This document shows positions 54,526 to 63,514 of a stretch of DNA of 64,000 nt, piece by piece. The stretch's first letter is position 1, and the number at the start of each line of letters is the position of its first letter. The notes beneath the pieces were generated by a model that was not told the DNA's origin, did no database searches, and worked only from the letters and a program-made list of their open reading frames with translations. The stretch spans positions 688,001-752,000 of the forward strand of contig JBAIAA010000259.1 of NCBI GenBank assembly GCA_037893245.1, in the 5' to 3' direction. Origin of the DNA: Crossaster papposus (taxonomy: Eukaryota > Echinodermata > Asteroidea > Velatida > Solasteridae). The position numbers were made by a program, and so were the translations under genes.

Positions 54526-55205
54526 GTGGTGGTCGTAGTTAATCAAGCAATTTATGCTAAAGCACAAACTATCAGATGGCAGACTCCAATCTTCATGGAC
54601 CGAGGTGTAATCCGCCTCGGTGCCTTCTACACAACTATGACACCCTTTGCTGCCACAGGAAAGAGATGTTGTGATGCTGGGCTGCAAGACATACTTATAG
54701 AATCAGATGTTGTAGCACCAGGTTCCGTGAATGGAATCATGAACGGTCACCATTACAACCGGAGTATTCGTTGCCACAAGGTCATGGTAGAGACACTACA
54801 TCGCCTACGCTGGCAGGGTTTCATAGAGGGAGTGTTTGAAGTCGAAGCAGAGCGGTATGGTGACATGGTGCAAAACCTTCATTCGACCTTTCCAGACGAG
54901 AAGATCTGGTTGAGAGCCCCACATTCCAGACAATGATGATGATCCCATCAAGTCCAAAAGTAAAGATGCGACCTTTGCTCTTTGGAGTTCATATCTCCAA
55001 ATGGTCGAAGAGGTACTACTCTTCATACGGGCTACAAGAGATGGGGACTGGGAACTCCACATTGCAGCTGTTTAAGCTCTTGTGCCCTGGATTTTTGCAT
55101 GTGAAAGAACAAACTACTCTAGTCATCTACTTGTTTACTGGTTAAAAATGAAGAACCTGGAGAAAAGACACCGTTTGTTCTCAACGAACGCGTGTTCTCA
55201 AGAAT
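54526..55205 (+). pseudogene. Fourth coding block of the family gene
   Basis: The frame 54526-54936 has VVVVNQAIYAKAQTIRW, FMDRGVIRLGAFYTTMTPFA, GLQDILIESDVVAPGSVNG and GHHYNRSIRCHKVMVETLHR. It then shifts to FALWSSYLQMVEEVLLFIRA and DGDWELHIAAV, with a TAA before ALVPWIFACER. The layout of conserved Gly, His and Trp suggests an enzyme-like or structural fold, but I know of no assigned activity. Confidence 0.65.
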
Positions 55206-55219
55206 ACTCTAGCTACATG

Positions 55220-55560
55220 TGAAAAAACAATATTTCAGAACAATTCTTCACATGTTTTGCTACCTTCAGCTTCTTCCGGTTACGCCTGAATATATTCGGG
55301 AGGTCTTCGATGTTGTCTTTCAGATGTGTGATCATGATGTGGCTATTAACACCAGCTCGGTTTTTAGCATGTGCAGGCGAGTCTCTGCGATTCTTCTGAA
55401 CATCTAGTTCAGATACTTCCATTGGCATATTATGTAACCTCAGCTTAATTATTATGAACTTGGCGCTGTTGGCAGTGGCAGCCATTTTGTTCGTCGCTCT
55501 CACTGTCACCTACGGATCCCTCCTGGCTGGAGTATTTTTTACTTCGTGTCTTTGACTTCC
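55220..55560 (-). other. Unassigned open frame
   Basis: A 98-codon minus-strand frame (55509-55213) has a charged C-terminus (FRRNRKKLKVAKHVKN). I do not recognise it; the CAAAATGGC context at its start is suggestive but no more. Confidence 0.25.
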
Positions 55561-55567
55561 TTGTAGA

Positions 55568-55882
55568 TGTTCCAAGCTCCCCAAGCTCCCCAAGCTCCAC
55601 GCGCGCGCGCACATACGTGCTCTTTTTTCTTTTTTTTTCACAATTTTTTTTCCTCCTTTTTTTGGTTCTTTTTTGGTGCTCTTTTAACTATTTTTGTTTG
55701 CTCTTTTGTTGCCCCTGTTTTACTCTTTTTTTTATTACTCTTTTTGTGGTTTTTTTGGATAATAATTAATCAACACTATGTCTTTGGAGTCGTCGGCAGA
55801 CGCTGTGCGTAACTTTGTGGGTTTGCTTTCCTGCGCGCGTACGAGCGGCGCGCACGCGCAACTTGGGGAGCTTGGGACTGTT
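55568..55882. mobile_element. MITE with CCAAGCTCCCCAAG ends
   Basis: The inverted ends are GTTCCAAGCTCCCCAAG and, reversed, GTCCCAAGCTCCCCAAG. GCGCGC-rich words lie just inside and a T-rich core lies between. The left end has an extra CTCCCCAAG unit. No target duplication was settled. Confidence 0.6.
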
Positions 55883-55904
55883 TTATATGCCCTGTCTGAA
55901 GATC

Positions 55905-56060
55905 CACAACCTGATCCTTAACTTGATCTTCCTCATACAACTTGATCATTAAGATCCACAGCTTGATCCTTCTCACAAGATCCACAATCTGATACTCCTC
56001 ACAAAATCCACAACTTGATCCCCAACCTGATCCACCTCACAACTTGATCCACAACAAGGC
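55905..56060. repeat. Degenerate minisatellite of TTGATCC...CCACAA units
   Basis: Units of about 20-27 bp with AAGATCCACAACTTGATCC-type text recur six or more times. Confidence 0.7.
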
Positions 56061-56550
56061 ATGATTTACGCCTCACCTACTACTAGGCCCCATGTATTAT
56101 AATACTGCTGTTCCTAAAAGTCCTTTGATCTATCCAAAACATCACCATACCCTAACTGCCTATACAATGTCCTAGCTGCGTGCTTAAAATATCTAGCAGC
56201 CAACTACATGTAGCTAGCAATATTCTTAGCAAGGTTTTATGCATACAAATTTAGTTGATAACCACCGAGCAGAAAACTACGGACTTAGCAGGCTGCTAAG
56301 GCCGAGTTGGCTGCTTAGTTATTTTAGCAGGCTTTTCGGCCCAGGAAGACGATATTTTGTACATGCCGCCCTGTTATTAGGCTGGTTTTGTAATCATTGT
56401 ACAATAAGTGTTTATTGTTGTACATGTATAAGGTTTGTTGCAAGATAGTACCTCGTGTGGAAGTTAATGTCTCTCTGCAAATCTTTCTTGCCATTGAACC
56501 TTTGTTTGGATTGAATAAACAGTTGTTGTTGTTTTTCTATAAGTTCTATA
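56061..56550. other. No gene recognised
   Basis: AT-rich sequence with TAGCAGGCT-like repeats near 56290-56340. No supported gene. Confidence 0.35.
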
Positions 56551-56559
56551 ATGCCCCTA

Positions 56560-57690
56560 TTCCACACAGACCACGAATCCAACGAACCGCCACGAATTGA
56601 TTCATTTTAGGATTCGTAGTTGAATCGTAATCAGTTCGTGAAGTTCTTAACTGATTCGTATTTATCCGTAGTCGGTTCTTTCAATTCTTGAGCGATCTGG
56701 AATTCGTGGCAACAGTTTTGAGCCGTTTAAAATGTTGGCCACAAACCATAATGAAAACTACACGTCATCTGCTCGACCGAAACTTTGCACGCATCTCTTT
56801 GTACAGCAATGACCCTCAAAAACGGCCTCAAGTTTCACAAAACCTCGCGTACCTTTTAAACGGAATATTTCATAATTTCGGATAGAACGGATTATGAAAC
56901 TACACACTCTAAGCTTCAATATCATATATACATTGTTATAATCAAGGCTAAGATAACGAAGCACTAGATTAAGTTTCCCGGGGAAAAAACTCATTTTCTC
57001 CATGTACTGCCGTGTAAAATCGCACTTTTGTATGTCTACCGTGCACCCGAGTCAGCTTCACATAGGCGTAGCTCGAGAACCAAAGGTCGTTGAACTTTGG
57101 ATAGAACGGTTGTAAATAGCTGACGTTATTAGCTTTCTAGTGATATAAGACACAACCTGATTGGATACATATAAGCAAAGCACTATTAAAAGAAAATAGT
57201 CTCACCAATCACGCATTTTCTTACAGCTGTGGTCACATGGCGACCTATTCCCCCATTTTTATTAATGGAATGTTCCAAAGCTAAGTCTCTGTGTGTGTTG
57301 TGTGGTTTAGAGGTCAACTCTCCTTGGCCTCTGCACACAGCTGACCACACAATGGATGCACAGGGCATTCACTGAGCTTTTGCTTAAAATCAGGCAAAAG
57401 TTTTCATTATGCGGATTAAAAAAAAATCGTAGTTAATTCGTAACAAATTCGTAATGCATTATTAGGCATCGTACCTGAATCGTAATAGATTCGTAGGCAT
57501 TCGTAGGTATTCTTAACTCATTCGGGGATTCGTGAATTCGTGGCTTGACCACGAAATCTGTCACGAATCCCACGAAAACACACCGAAGCAGGTACGAAGC
57601 AAGTAATAGCGTACGAATTCACGATAGCGTACGAAGCAGCTACGAATCCACTACGAATCACACGAACCAATCACGAATCAGCTACGACTG
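56560..57690. repeat. Arrays of ATTCGTA/TACGAAT words, left flank of Harbinger element
   Basis: Dense GATTCGTA and TACGAATC words occur at 56560-56710 and 57430-57690. A similar array in the opposite orientation lies at 63280-63420. Such subterminal arrays often bind a transposase. The middle part (56711-57429) carries nothing I recognise. Confidence 0.6.
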
Positions 57691-57703
57691 CCGGCAAATT
57701 GGA

Positions 57704-57710
57704 TATATAA
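57704..57710 (+). promoter_or_regulatory. TATA box of the accessory gene
   Basis: TATATAA within GGATATATAAGG lies about 30-60 bp ahead of the first readable codons of the Myb-like frame. Confidence 0.5.
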
Positions 57711-57857
57711 GGAGTTTAACATTCGACTTCAGGTCATTTGAGAAGACGAACTCCACGAGATCAGCAAAATTCCAAAAAGAGGAACGACTTCATCTACAAC
57801 AAGAGGCAGACAGACCACGTGTTTGCCTCTAAAAAGAATAAGGCGTGGGAATACCTG

Positions 57858-59777
57858 GGACCTTATTCACAAAGCATCCGCACGCTTTAACGGATCCGTT
57901 AAGCCTCCGTTATGGTTTGCGCCATATTCACGAAGTATCCGCATAATAGCGCATCCGAAGAACACGTCTGTAAAAGAGCAATGTTTTGCGGGAACTCTAG
58001 CGTTCCCGTAAAAGCTTACGGATCTCCGCATAGCGCTAACCTGAAATGGCTGCAGTGTTTGTGGTTCAGCTGAATGAGGAAAACAGGCGTACTCTACGCC
58101 GCCAGCGAGTATTTCGTGATAGGTTACAGCCACTGGACATTTACGACAATGTGGAACTGATAAAGAGGTATTGAACAGGCATGTACTGTTGGAAGATTAG
58201 ATCCGTGATCAAGTTGAACATCCAACACAGAGATCACATGCAATACCCGCCACGCAGATCATAACAGCCCTCCGAATTTTTCGCCGAAAGTGCTTTCCAA
58301 TTAACAAATGGAGATTTAAGTGGAATTAGTCAGCCGTCAACTTCTTAAATTGTTACCCGGGTCGCAACTGTCCTTCAAAGAATTTCGTCTCAAATAAGTC
58401 GATTTCCGAGCAACATAGCCAGTCAGATTCTGATCAAAGAAGGTTTCTACGATAAACGTCATCGTCGGATTTCAAACGTTTTGGGATGCCTTGATGGATC
58501 ACTTGTCGAGATTAAATGTCCTGCACTTGACGAAGGTGCCTACATATGCAGACATAACTACCATGCTATAAATGTTCAGGGGGTTTGTGACCACCAGAAG
58601 AAGTTCACCTATATTGTTGCCAAGTGGCCAGGCTCGACCCATGATTTGTTTATGTGGACTCACTCAAGCCTCAACCACCAACTAGCTAATGGTCTTGCAA
58701 ACGATGGTCACATTCTGGGCGATTCTGCGTACCCCCTTTGATCATGGCTGCTAACACCAGTACCACAACCTGATGATGATGATGCAGAACGTAGATACAA
58801 TATTCATCACCGAAGAACCCGACAGAACATCGAGGGAACTTTTCAATTTGGCAGATGGAAAATGAGGTGGCAGTGCCTGCATAGCGAAGGTAGGTGTTTA
58901 CGGTGTCCGAAGAAGGCCTACAATTGTATGTATACGTGAACTCTGCCCGCCAGGAGCTATTGCATCCTTTTGGATGCAACTCTAAACTTGTGAAATGGTG
59001 CTGTCATCCAGAAAGTAGCATTGTCTCTTGACAGATTTTCAAGTACTTTAGAATTCACTGACAACCACCTTTTGTAATGCACATTACAACATAATGTGGT
59101 CGACGTCATTGAAAGTATCGTAACAAATAAAGCTCATGGTTATTTACTATTGCACGAAAAGACTGCCTTTGAAATCTGTTTGACAATAGGCCATGGTATA
59201 TACAGTCTAGGTAAAATATGAATTGCTCCGCGTTGGCAAGAAATCAATTGATGTGGTTTTGCTAAATATAATTTGTTGTTCATTATACCGCCCTTCCCGT
59301 AAAACGCTGTTTATTATCAGATTATGTTTTGGGTGATTTAAGTCAACTTCTTAATTTCACATGTTTTTTACCCAAAAAAATAATAGATTGGTATGATTGA
59401 TGCCTTTCACAGAAGAAGTTCTCGAAATCGTTCCTTAGTTTTAGAAAATAACCGGTGCACTGTGGAAATCTTTTTTTTTTGGCCAAGAATTTGAAATGTA
59501 GGCCGCAATCAGCTAACATATGTATTCTGGATTCATAACAATTGGACTACATTTCTATTTTACGCTCTTATGAATTGTAACATATTCACGCATGCACTTC
59601 ATTCACCCGTACAGCTCGTTGAACGACACCCCCATTATTAGCGGAGCTCCGCAATTTTACCGATACCTAACGGAACCTTTCGTGAATACGGCGTAGCGCA
59701 ATTCGAATGTATCCGTTAGGCCATCCGCAAAGGCTGTTACGGACCCGGTAATAGCGGATGCTTCGTGAATAAGGTCC
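57858..59777 (+). mobile_element. PIF/Harbinger element 2, CTG duplication, inserted in element 1
   Basis: The inverted ends GGACCTTATTCACAAAGCAT and GGACCTTATTCACGAAGCAT are flanked by CTG (57855-57857 and 59778-59780). Removing the element and one CTG rejoins the accessory frame without a gap. It carries a broken transposase on its plus strand. Confidence 0.85.
58046..58935 (+). pseudogene. Harbinger 2 DDE transposase, broken
   Basis: The ATG at about 58046 gives MAAVFVVQLNEENRRTLRRQ, then RVFRDRLQPLDIYDNVELIK, a typical HARBI1-like start. Frameshifts and stops follow from 58165 to 58480. Frame 58481 has GCLDGSLVEIKCP (first Asp), NYHAINVQGVCD, WPGSTHDLF (second Asp) and GDSAYPL. A TGA at 58739-58741 cuts the next block, PWLLTP-like. 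The acidic residue lies in NIEGTFQFGRWKMRWQCL near 58828-58880. All three catalytic residues exist, but not in one frame. Confidence 0.88.
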
Positions 59778-59780
59778 CTG

Positions 59781-60300
59781 GCATGGGAGATGGTGAAGGT
59801 ACCCAGATAGGGAAACTCAAGAGGAAGAAGAGTGGGCAGGCAGCTGTTGAGATGACAGACCGCCAACAGTGGACATGGGCCAGATTCCAGTTTCTGCTGC
59901 CCCACATCGGACAAGTCACCCACCGCACAGTCCAGAGCTTCCGGAGTGGCGCCACCACCAGCCATGTTCAGGAGGAGTGCCAGGAAGAGGAGCCCCATAC
60001 TCCAGTGACCACCACACCCTCCACCACCACTCCCGGGAGCTCGACTGTGACAGTGTCCAGCACCAGGGGAGCCAGAGGCAGAGTGAGGGAGGCCAATACC
60101 CTGGACCCGGAGCTGCACTCCTGCAAGGACCGCCAGGAGAAACTATTACAGATCCTGCAAGCCCCAGCTGTGGCCGAGGTCCCCCACCCAGAGCTGTTAT
60201 AATTCGCGGAGTACATGGGGTCTGCTTTCCAGAACCTGCCCCAGTCAATCTACCGCGACGTACAGAAGGCCATGTTTGACCTTCTGTACAACGCTGAGAA
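59781..60300 (+). CDS. Middle piece of Harbinger 1 accessory protein
   Basis: The open frame from the CTG junction begins at codon MGDGEG (59783) and runs to LL* near 60199, with further in-frame text AEYMGSAFQNLPQSIYRDVQ and LLYNAEN up to the LINE fragment. Thr/Pro-rich linker in the middle. Listed as a coding piece of the pseudogene. Confidence 0.4.
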
Positions 60301-60935
60301 CTCAAGAGCAGGATCCAGGCTGCTTCCTGTGCCTTTGGGCGCCTGAGAGAACGGGTGTTTGACAGCCATGACCTCACAAATGAGACGAAAGTGAAGGTGT
60401 ACCAACAATGTATCATCCCCATCTTAATGTACGGTTGCGAAACATGGACACTGTACCAGCATCAACTCCGCACCCTGAGAACAGTCCAACTTCGTCACCT
60501 TCGCCAAATTTTCCGGATCAGATGGAATGATTTCGTTCCAAACGATGACATCTTGACGATGGCAAAGGTCGATGACATTGAGATATTATGGATGTGGTGC
60601 CACCTGCGATGGATCGGACACATCCACAGAATGAACAACGAGAGACCAGTGAAAGCCCTCTTTTTCAGTGAGCTTGAGGAGGGTACTAGGCGTGCGGGAC
60701 GTCCCCTTCTGCGTTACAAGGACGTTTTCAGAAGGACACTAAAGAGGACGTCCTCCCTTACCACCTGGCGTAACTTGGCATCAGATCGAACAACCTGAAG
60801 AGCCTACACGAGGAAAGCCTGTACTGACTACGATGCTGAACGGAGGCTGAAGGAGCTTGAAAGGAGAGCTCGCAGCTACTTCAAGAGAGGAATTTGGCGA
60901 TGAATGCCCGTGTCGGGCAATGGCCCCTACTACTC
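60301..60935 (+). mobile_element. LINE 3' fragment with 14-bp target duplication
   Basis: Bounded by TACAACGCTGAGAA at 60287-60300 and 60936-60949. The open frame 60355-60798 encodes the C-terminal end of a LINE RT: QCIIPILMYGCETWTLYQHQ, LRHLRQIFRIRW, CHLRWIGHIHRMNNERPVKA and RRAGRPLLRYKDVF. The 5' end is truncated and there is no poly(A). It inserted into the accessory gene of Harbinger 1. Confidence 0.85.
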
Positions 60936-61517
60936 TACAACGCTGAGAAGCAGGCAGATGTGGAAGCAGACAAATCAGCACCAGCAACAGCAACCTTCTT
61001 CTCGCAGCCAGCCCCTGGTCCAAGTGTGATGCCGCCTCCAGCACCAGCACCTCATCGACAGTACCAGCAGTGGCAGCCAGACCCCTCGCAGTGGCATTCC
61101 AGATCGATGGCTCCAGGTCAGTCGGTGTGGCAATTGAAGAACCCAGCCTAGGTCAACAGCCAGTTCCCAGTGTACACCCAGTCCCCCAACCAACAGGAAC
61201 TGGCCCGTCGGAGGTCCTCACCGTCAGATACCTTCACCACCCTGGTGCCTTCTGCCGAGAGCCAGCACCCCCGAAGGTCTTCCAGTGTCCCTCTGCACCA
61301 GGAGCAAACGTCATTCAGCCTGTTGGAGATACTGATGGAAATTGGCCCCGCATCAGTTGCCACTCCGGTCACAGATACCTCGACACCAAACACTGAGCGT
61401 GACATGTCCACACTCTCAACCCCTTAGACTGTGTGCTTAGCTGTGTGCTACTTAGAATGTTTGCTTTTAGCTGTGTGATGTTATTGATATGTTTCTGTGC
61501 TTATATTTTTGTATATG

Positions 61518-61545
61518 ATTTGATATGATATGATATGATATGATT
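61518..61545. repeat. ATGAT pentanucleotide microsatellite
   Basis: Repeats of GATAT/ATGAT lie in the 3' region of the accessory gene. Confidence 0.8.
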
Positions 61546-61557
61546 ATGAGATGAATA

Positions 61558-61594
61558 TAATAAACATGTACTTAGTAAAGTATTTCTGTAAAAT
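61558..61594 (+). terminator. Candidate polyadenylation signals of the accessory gene
   Basis: AATAAA occurs in AATAAACATG at about 61558 and in AAATAAACC at about 61591, downstream of the accessory stop. Confidence 0.4.
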
Positions 61595-61607
61595 AAACCT
61601 TGATTGA

Positions 61608-61701
61608 AGTCGTGATCACGAGATTAAAGTCGTAGTAAAGATTAAAGTCGTGATAACAAAATTACAATCGTAATCCCAACTTTAGTCTCGTGATCACGAC
61701 T
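61608..61701. repeat. Foldback between the convergent Harbinger genes
   Basis: The arms 61608-61630 and 61679-61701 match inversely at 22 of 23 positions (AGTCGTGATCACGAGA). The spacer is about 48 bp and contains further GTCGT and ATTACAATCG words. It sits between the ends of the two genes. Confidence 0.75.
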
Positions 61702-61990
61702 ATTTTTGTTGAGTTAAAACTTTTTGTTTTGAGTTACGAAAACTTGAAAAAGATATGAAAATCCAAAGTTATAAATCCAAAGTCCAAGTTTTGGGTACTT
61801 GAAATGTAATACTATTTTGTTCAATAAACTGAACATTTTATTGGTAAAAACGAGCATTTATAAAACAATAATAACATATATAGTAAAACATTTTAACATC
61901 AAAATACCAAGAGTCATCATTCAATAAACATTCATTCCTGCTTGTCTCTCTTGCCACGGAACTGAACCTGCTTCACCGTTAAAATAGGCC

Positions 61991-63219
61991 TCAAGATAGT
62001 CCCTCATTACTTTCCCCACATGGTTGTCTCTGTTTGGGTGCCTGGGGCTGGGGTATCTCCTCCACCTGTTGGCCGCCCCTCCATGCACCAGGGATGATGT
62101 TGTGGTCCACATCCTCCCGGTCCACCTCTGCATTTACAATGGCAGGGAACCTGATCCTCAGTAAGTTGTGGAGGATGACTACTGTCTCCACCAGCAACCG
62201 CACCACATCGGGTCCCAATTCCAGGGTGCCCAGGAAGCATCTCCATCTGTTGGCCAGTATTCCGAAACCATTCTCCACCACACGTCTTCCCCTGAAAATT
62301 CTATAGTTGGCCACCAACATGTCATTGTCTAGACCCCTCCTGGCATAGGGTTTCATGAGGAAAGTCCTCAGGGGAAAGGCATCATCCCCTAGTATGTAGT
62401 AGGGTGTGTCTCTGTCATCATGGGGTAGGGGATCGCTGTCAGGGAAGTTTATGGTGTTGTCATCAATGCACTCTTTCAGTTCTGAAGCACCAAACAGCTG
62501 TCCGTCGGATTGATGACCTTCTCCACCAGTGTCTATCCAGATAAATTTATAATCTGCACCCACCAGGGCCAGCAGCACCACGGAGAAGAAGCCTTTTGTA
62601 GTTGTAGAACACACTGCCTGAGTTCTGCGGTTTCCTGATAGCTATGTGCTTGCCATCCAAGGCCCCCAGGGCATGAGGAACATTCCACCGGTCTTGGAAC
62701 TGCTGGGCAATGGCCTTCCAGTCTGCCTGGGTCCTTGGCAGTGGCATGACTTCATCATTCAGCTCCTGTATGATGGCCTGACAGACTTCCTGCACACTCC
62801 ATACCACTGTGCTGTAGCCACATCGGAAGTCATACTGGAGGGTATGATACCGGTCTCCTGTAGCCAGGTGTCTGAGGGTCATGGCCAGCTTCATTCCGGC
62901 ATCTAGGGCTGGTCTCATGTGGGTGTCCCTCCTCTGGATGACTGGGCTAATCCTGTTGAGTAGCTCATCAAACACGGGGGTGGCATTCTCACATAGTTGG
63001 GAAAGGCATTCTCATCTTCCACCCTCAGCTCCTGCATCAATCTGTGGTAGAGACCATATTCTAGTCTTCTAGCTGGTGTCAGCCACGGTCTAACCCACCA
63101 CCTGGGGGCTCTTCTTCTTCTTTTTCGAAGAAGTCTTCTCCTAGCTATCAGCAGCTGGTATTGATACTCCAGTTCCAGGGCCAGTACTACGTACAGCTGC
63201 TCTACGTTGAACATCCATT
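61991..63219 (-). pseudogene. Harbinger 1 DDE transposase, two frameshifts
   Basis: Three minus-strand frames are consecutive. 63214-62915 has a basic LRKRRRRAPRWWVRPW block, often found near the start of this family. 62975-62547 has FDELLNRISPVIQRRDTHMR, MKLAMTLRHLATGDRYHTLQ, VPHALGALDGKHIAIRKP (first Asp) and FYNYK. 62614-61991 has GFFSVVLLALVGADYKFIWI with the second Asp (IDTG), GDDAFPL, and RRVVENGFGILANRWRCF with the Glu. It cuts and pastes the element. Two shifts (near 62970 and 62600) are the only lesions I see, so this copy is young. Confidence 0.9.
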
Positions 63220-63250
63220 TTGGAACTGATGCCCAGCAGGGATGAGGGTC

Positions 63251-63258
63251 TTTTTATA
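63251..63258 (-). promoter_or_regulatory. TATA box of Harbinger 1 transposase
   Basis: On the minus strand the word is TATAAAAA, about 30-40 bp ahead of the first ATGs at 63219 and 63214. Confidence 0.55.
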
Positions 63259-63279
63259 CCTATCTTGAGGGAAAATCCC

Positions 63280-63420
63280 ACGAATTGTCAAGAATAGTCA
63301 CGAATTCAATTTTAATCGTACCTGATTCGTAGATGCATTCGGCATATTCTTAACTGATTCGTAACTGATTCCTTACGTTCGTGCAGTATTCGTAATCTAT
63401 TCTTGTAAATCGTATGTATT
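63280..63420. repeat. ATTCGTA array, right flank of Harbinger 1
   Basis: Words GATTCGTA, TATTCGTA and TATTCTTAACTGATTCGTAA recur, opposite in orientation to the 57.6-kb array. Confidence 0.6.
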
Positions 63421-63514
63421 TTCAAAGCGATGTCTGTGCACTAATTCCGCGCTGATATGCAAATTTACGGAGCTCTGGAAGTGCCATCCGACTTATACAT
63501 CCTGACATATTTTA

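Larger units (their letters stand above)
51441..55205 (+). pseudogene. Uncharacterised multi-exon invertebrate gene family member, decayed
   Basis: Blocks occur in order across several frames. MADTSK...FVAEHDGSD (51441-51645) comes first, then GGFHRKCYQYFT up to a GTAACC donor at 51891. After a TTTTGCAG acceptor at 52317 the phase continues. Next come MCNVC (52454) and RYHASCHKD (about 52640), a likely zinc-binding pair, then AFKKFCREIIDGRVIND to YPQLHF (52918). The list ends with ETDFVYVDSLS and PKHMSLAMAVRHMTGS.QL..LLN.LGHCVS (53900-54030), FGEETLSSKGTTNNTNGIA (54140), GLQDILIESDVVAPGSVNG and HYNRSIRCHK (54680-54780), and FIRATRDGDWELHIAAV (55010). I recall the same block order in unnamed predicted proteins of corals, molluscs and echinoderms. 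Function unknown. Stops and at least five shifts break it, and the usual C-terminal third is absent. Confidence 0.7.
57740..61427 (+). pseudogene. Harbinger 1 accessory protein, Myb/SANT-like, three pieces
   Basis: Piece 1 (to 57857) gives KFQKEERLHLQQEADRPRV and, one frame over, SKKNKAWEYLG. This resembles the start of a Myb/SANT-like domain, where a (F)-K-E-E helix is followed by K..AW. Piece 2 (59781-60300) continues MGDGEGTQIGKLKRKKSGQA, a Gln/Thr/Ser-rich linker, then LLYNAE. Piece 3 (60950-61427) ends in a Pro/Gln/Ser-rich tail. Such proteins help the transposase enter the nucleus and bind DNA. A frameshift in piece 1, a stop near 60199 and two insertions break it. Confidence 0.55.
57430..63420. 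mobile_element. PIF/Harbinger element 1: two convergent genes, host of two insertions
   Basis: A plus-strand accessory gene and a minus-strand DDE transposase point towards each other. Each has a TATA box near the outer end (57704-57710 and, on the minus strand, 63251-63258). ATTCGTA arrays lie outside both. Two-gene organisation with a Myb-like partner is typical of PIF/Harbinger. Harbinger element 2 (57858-59777) and a LINE fragment (60301-60935) interrupt the accessory gene. The exact terminal repeats and duplication were not resolved. Confidence 0.72.

Noticed and set aside
55213-55509. 98-codon minus-strand frame with basic tail
   Set aside because: It may be coding but has no recognisable domain, splice evidence or conserved neighbour; kept only as an unassigned region.
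59657-60422. Minus-strand frames of 153 and 168 codons
   Set aside because: They are antisense to the Harbinger accessory gene; Trp/Cys/Gly-rich without domain logic.
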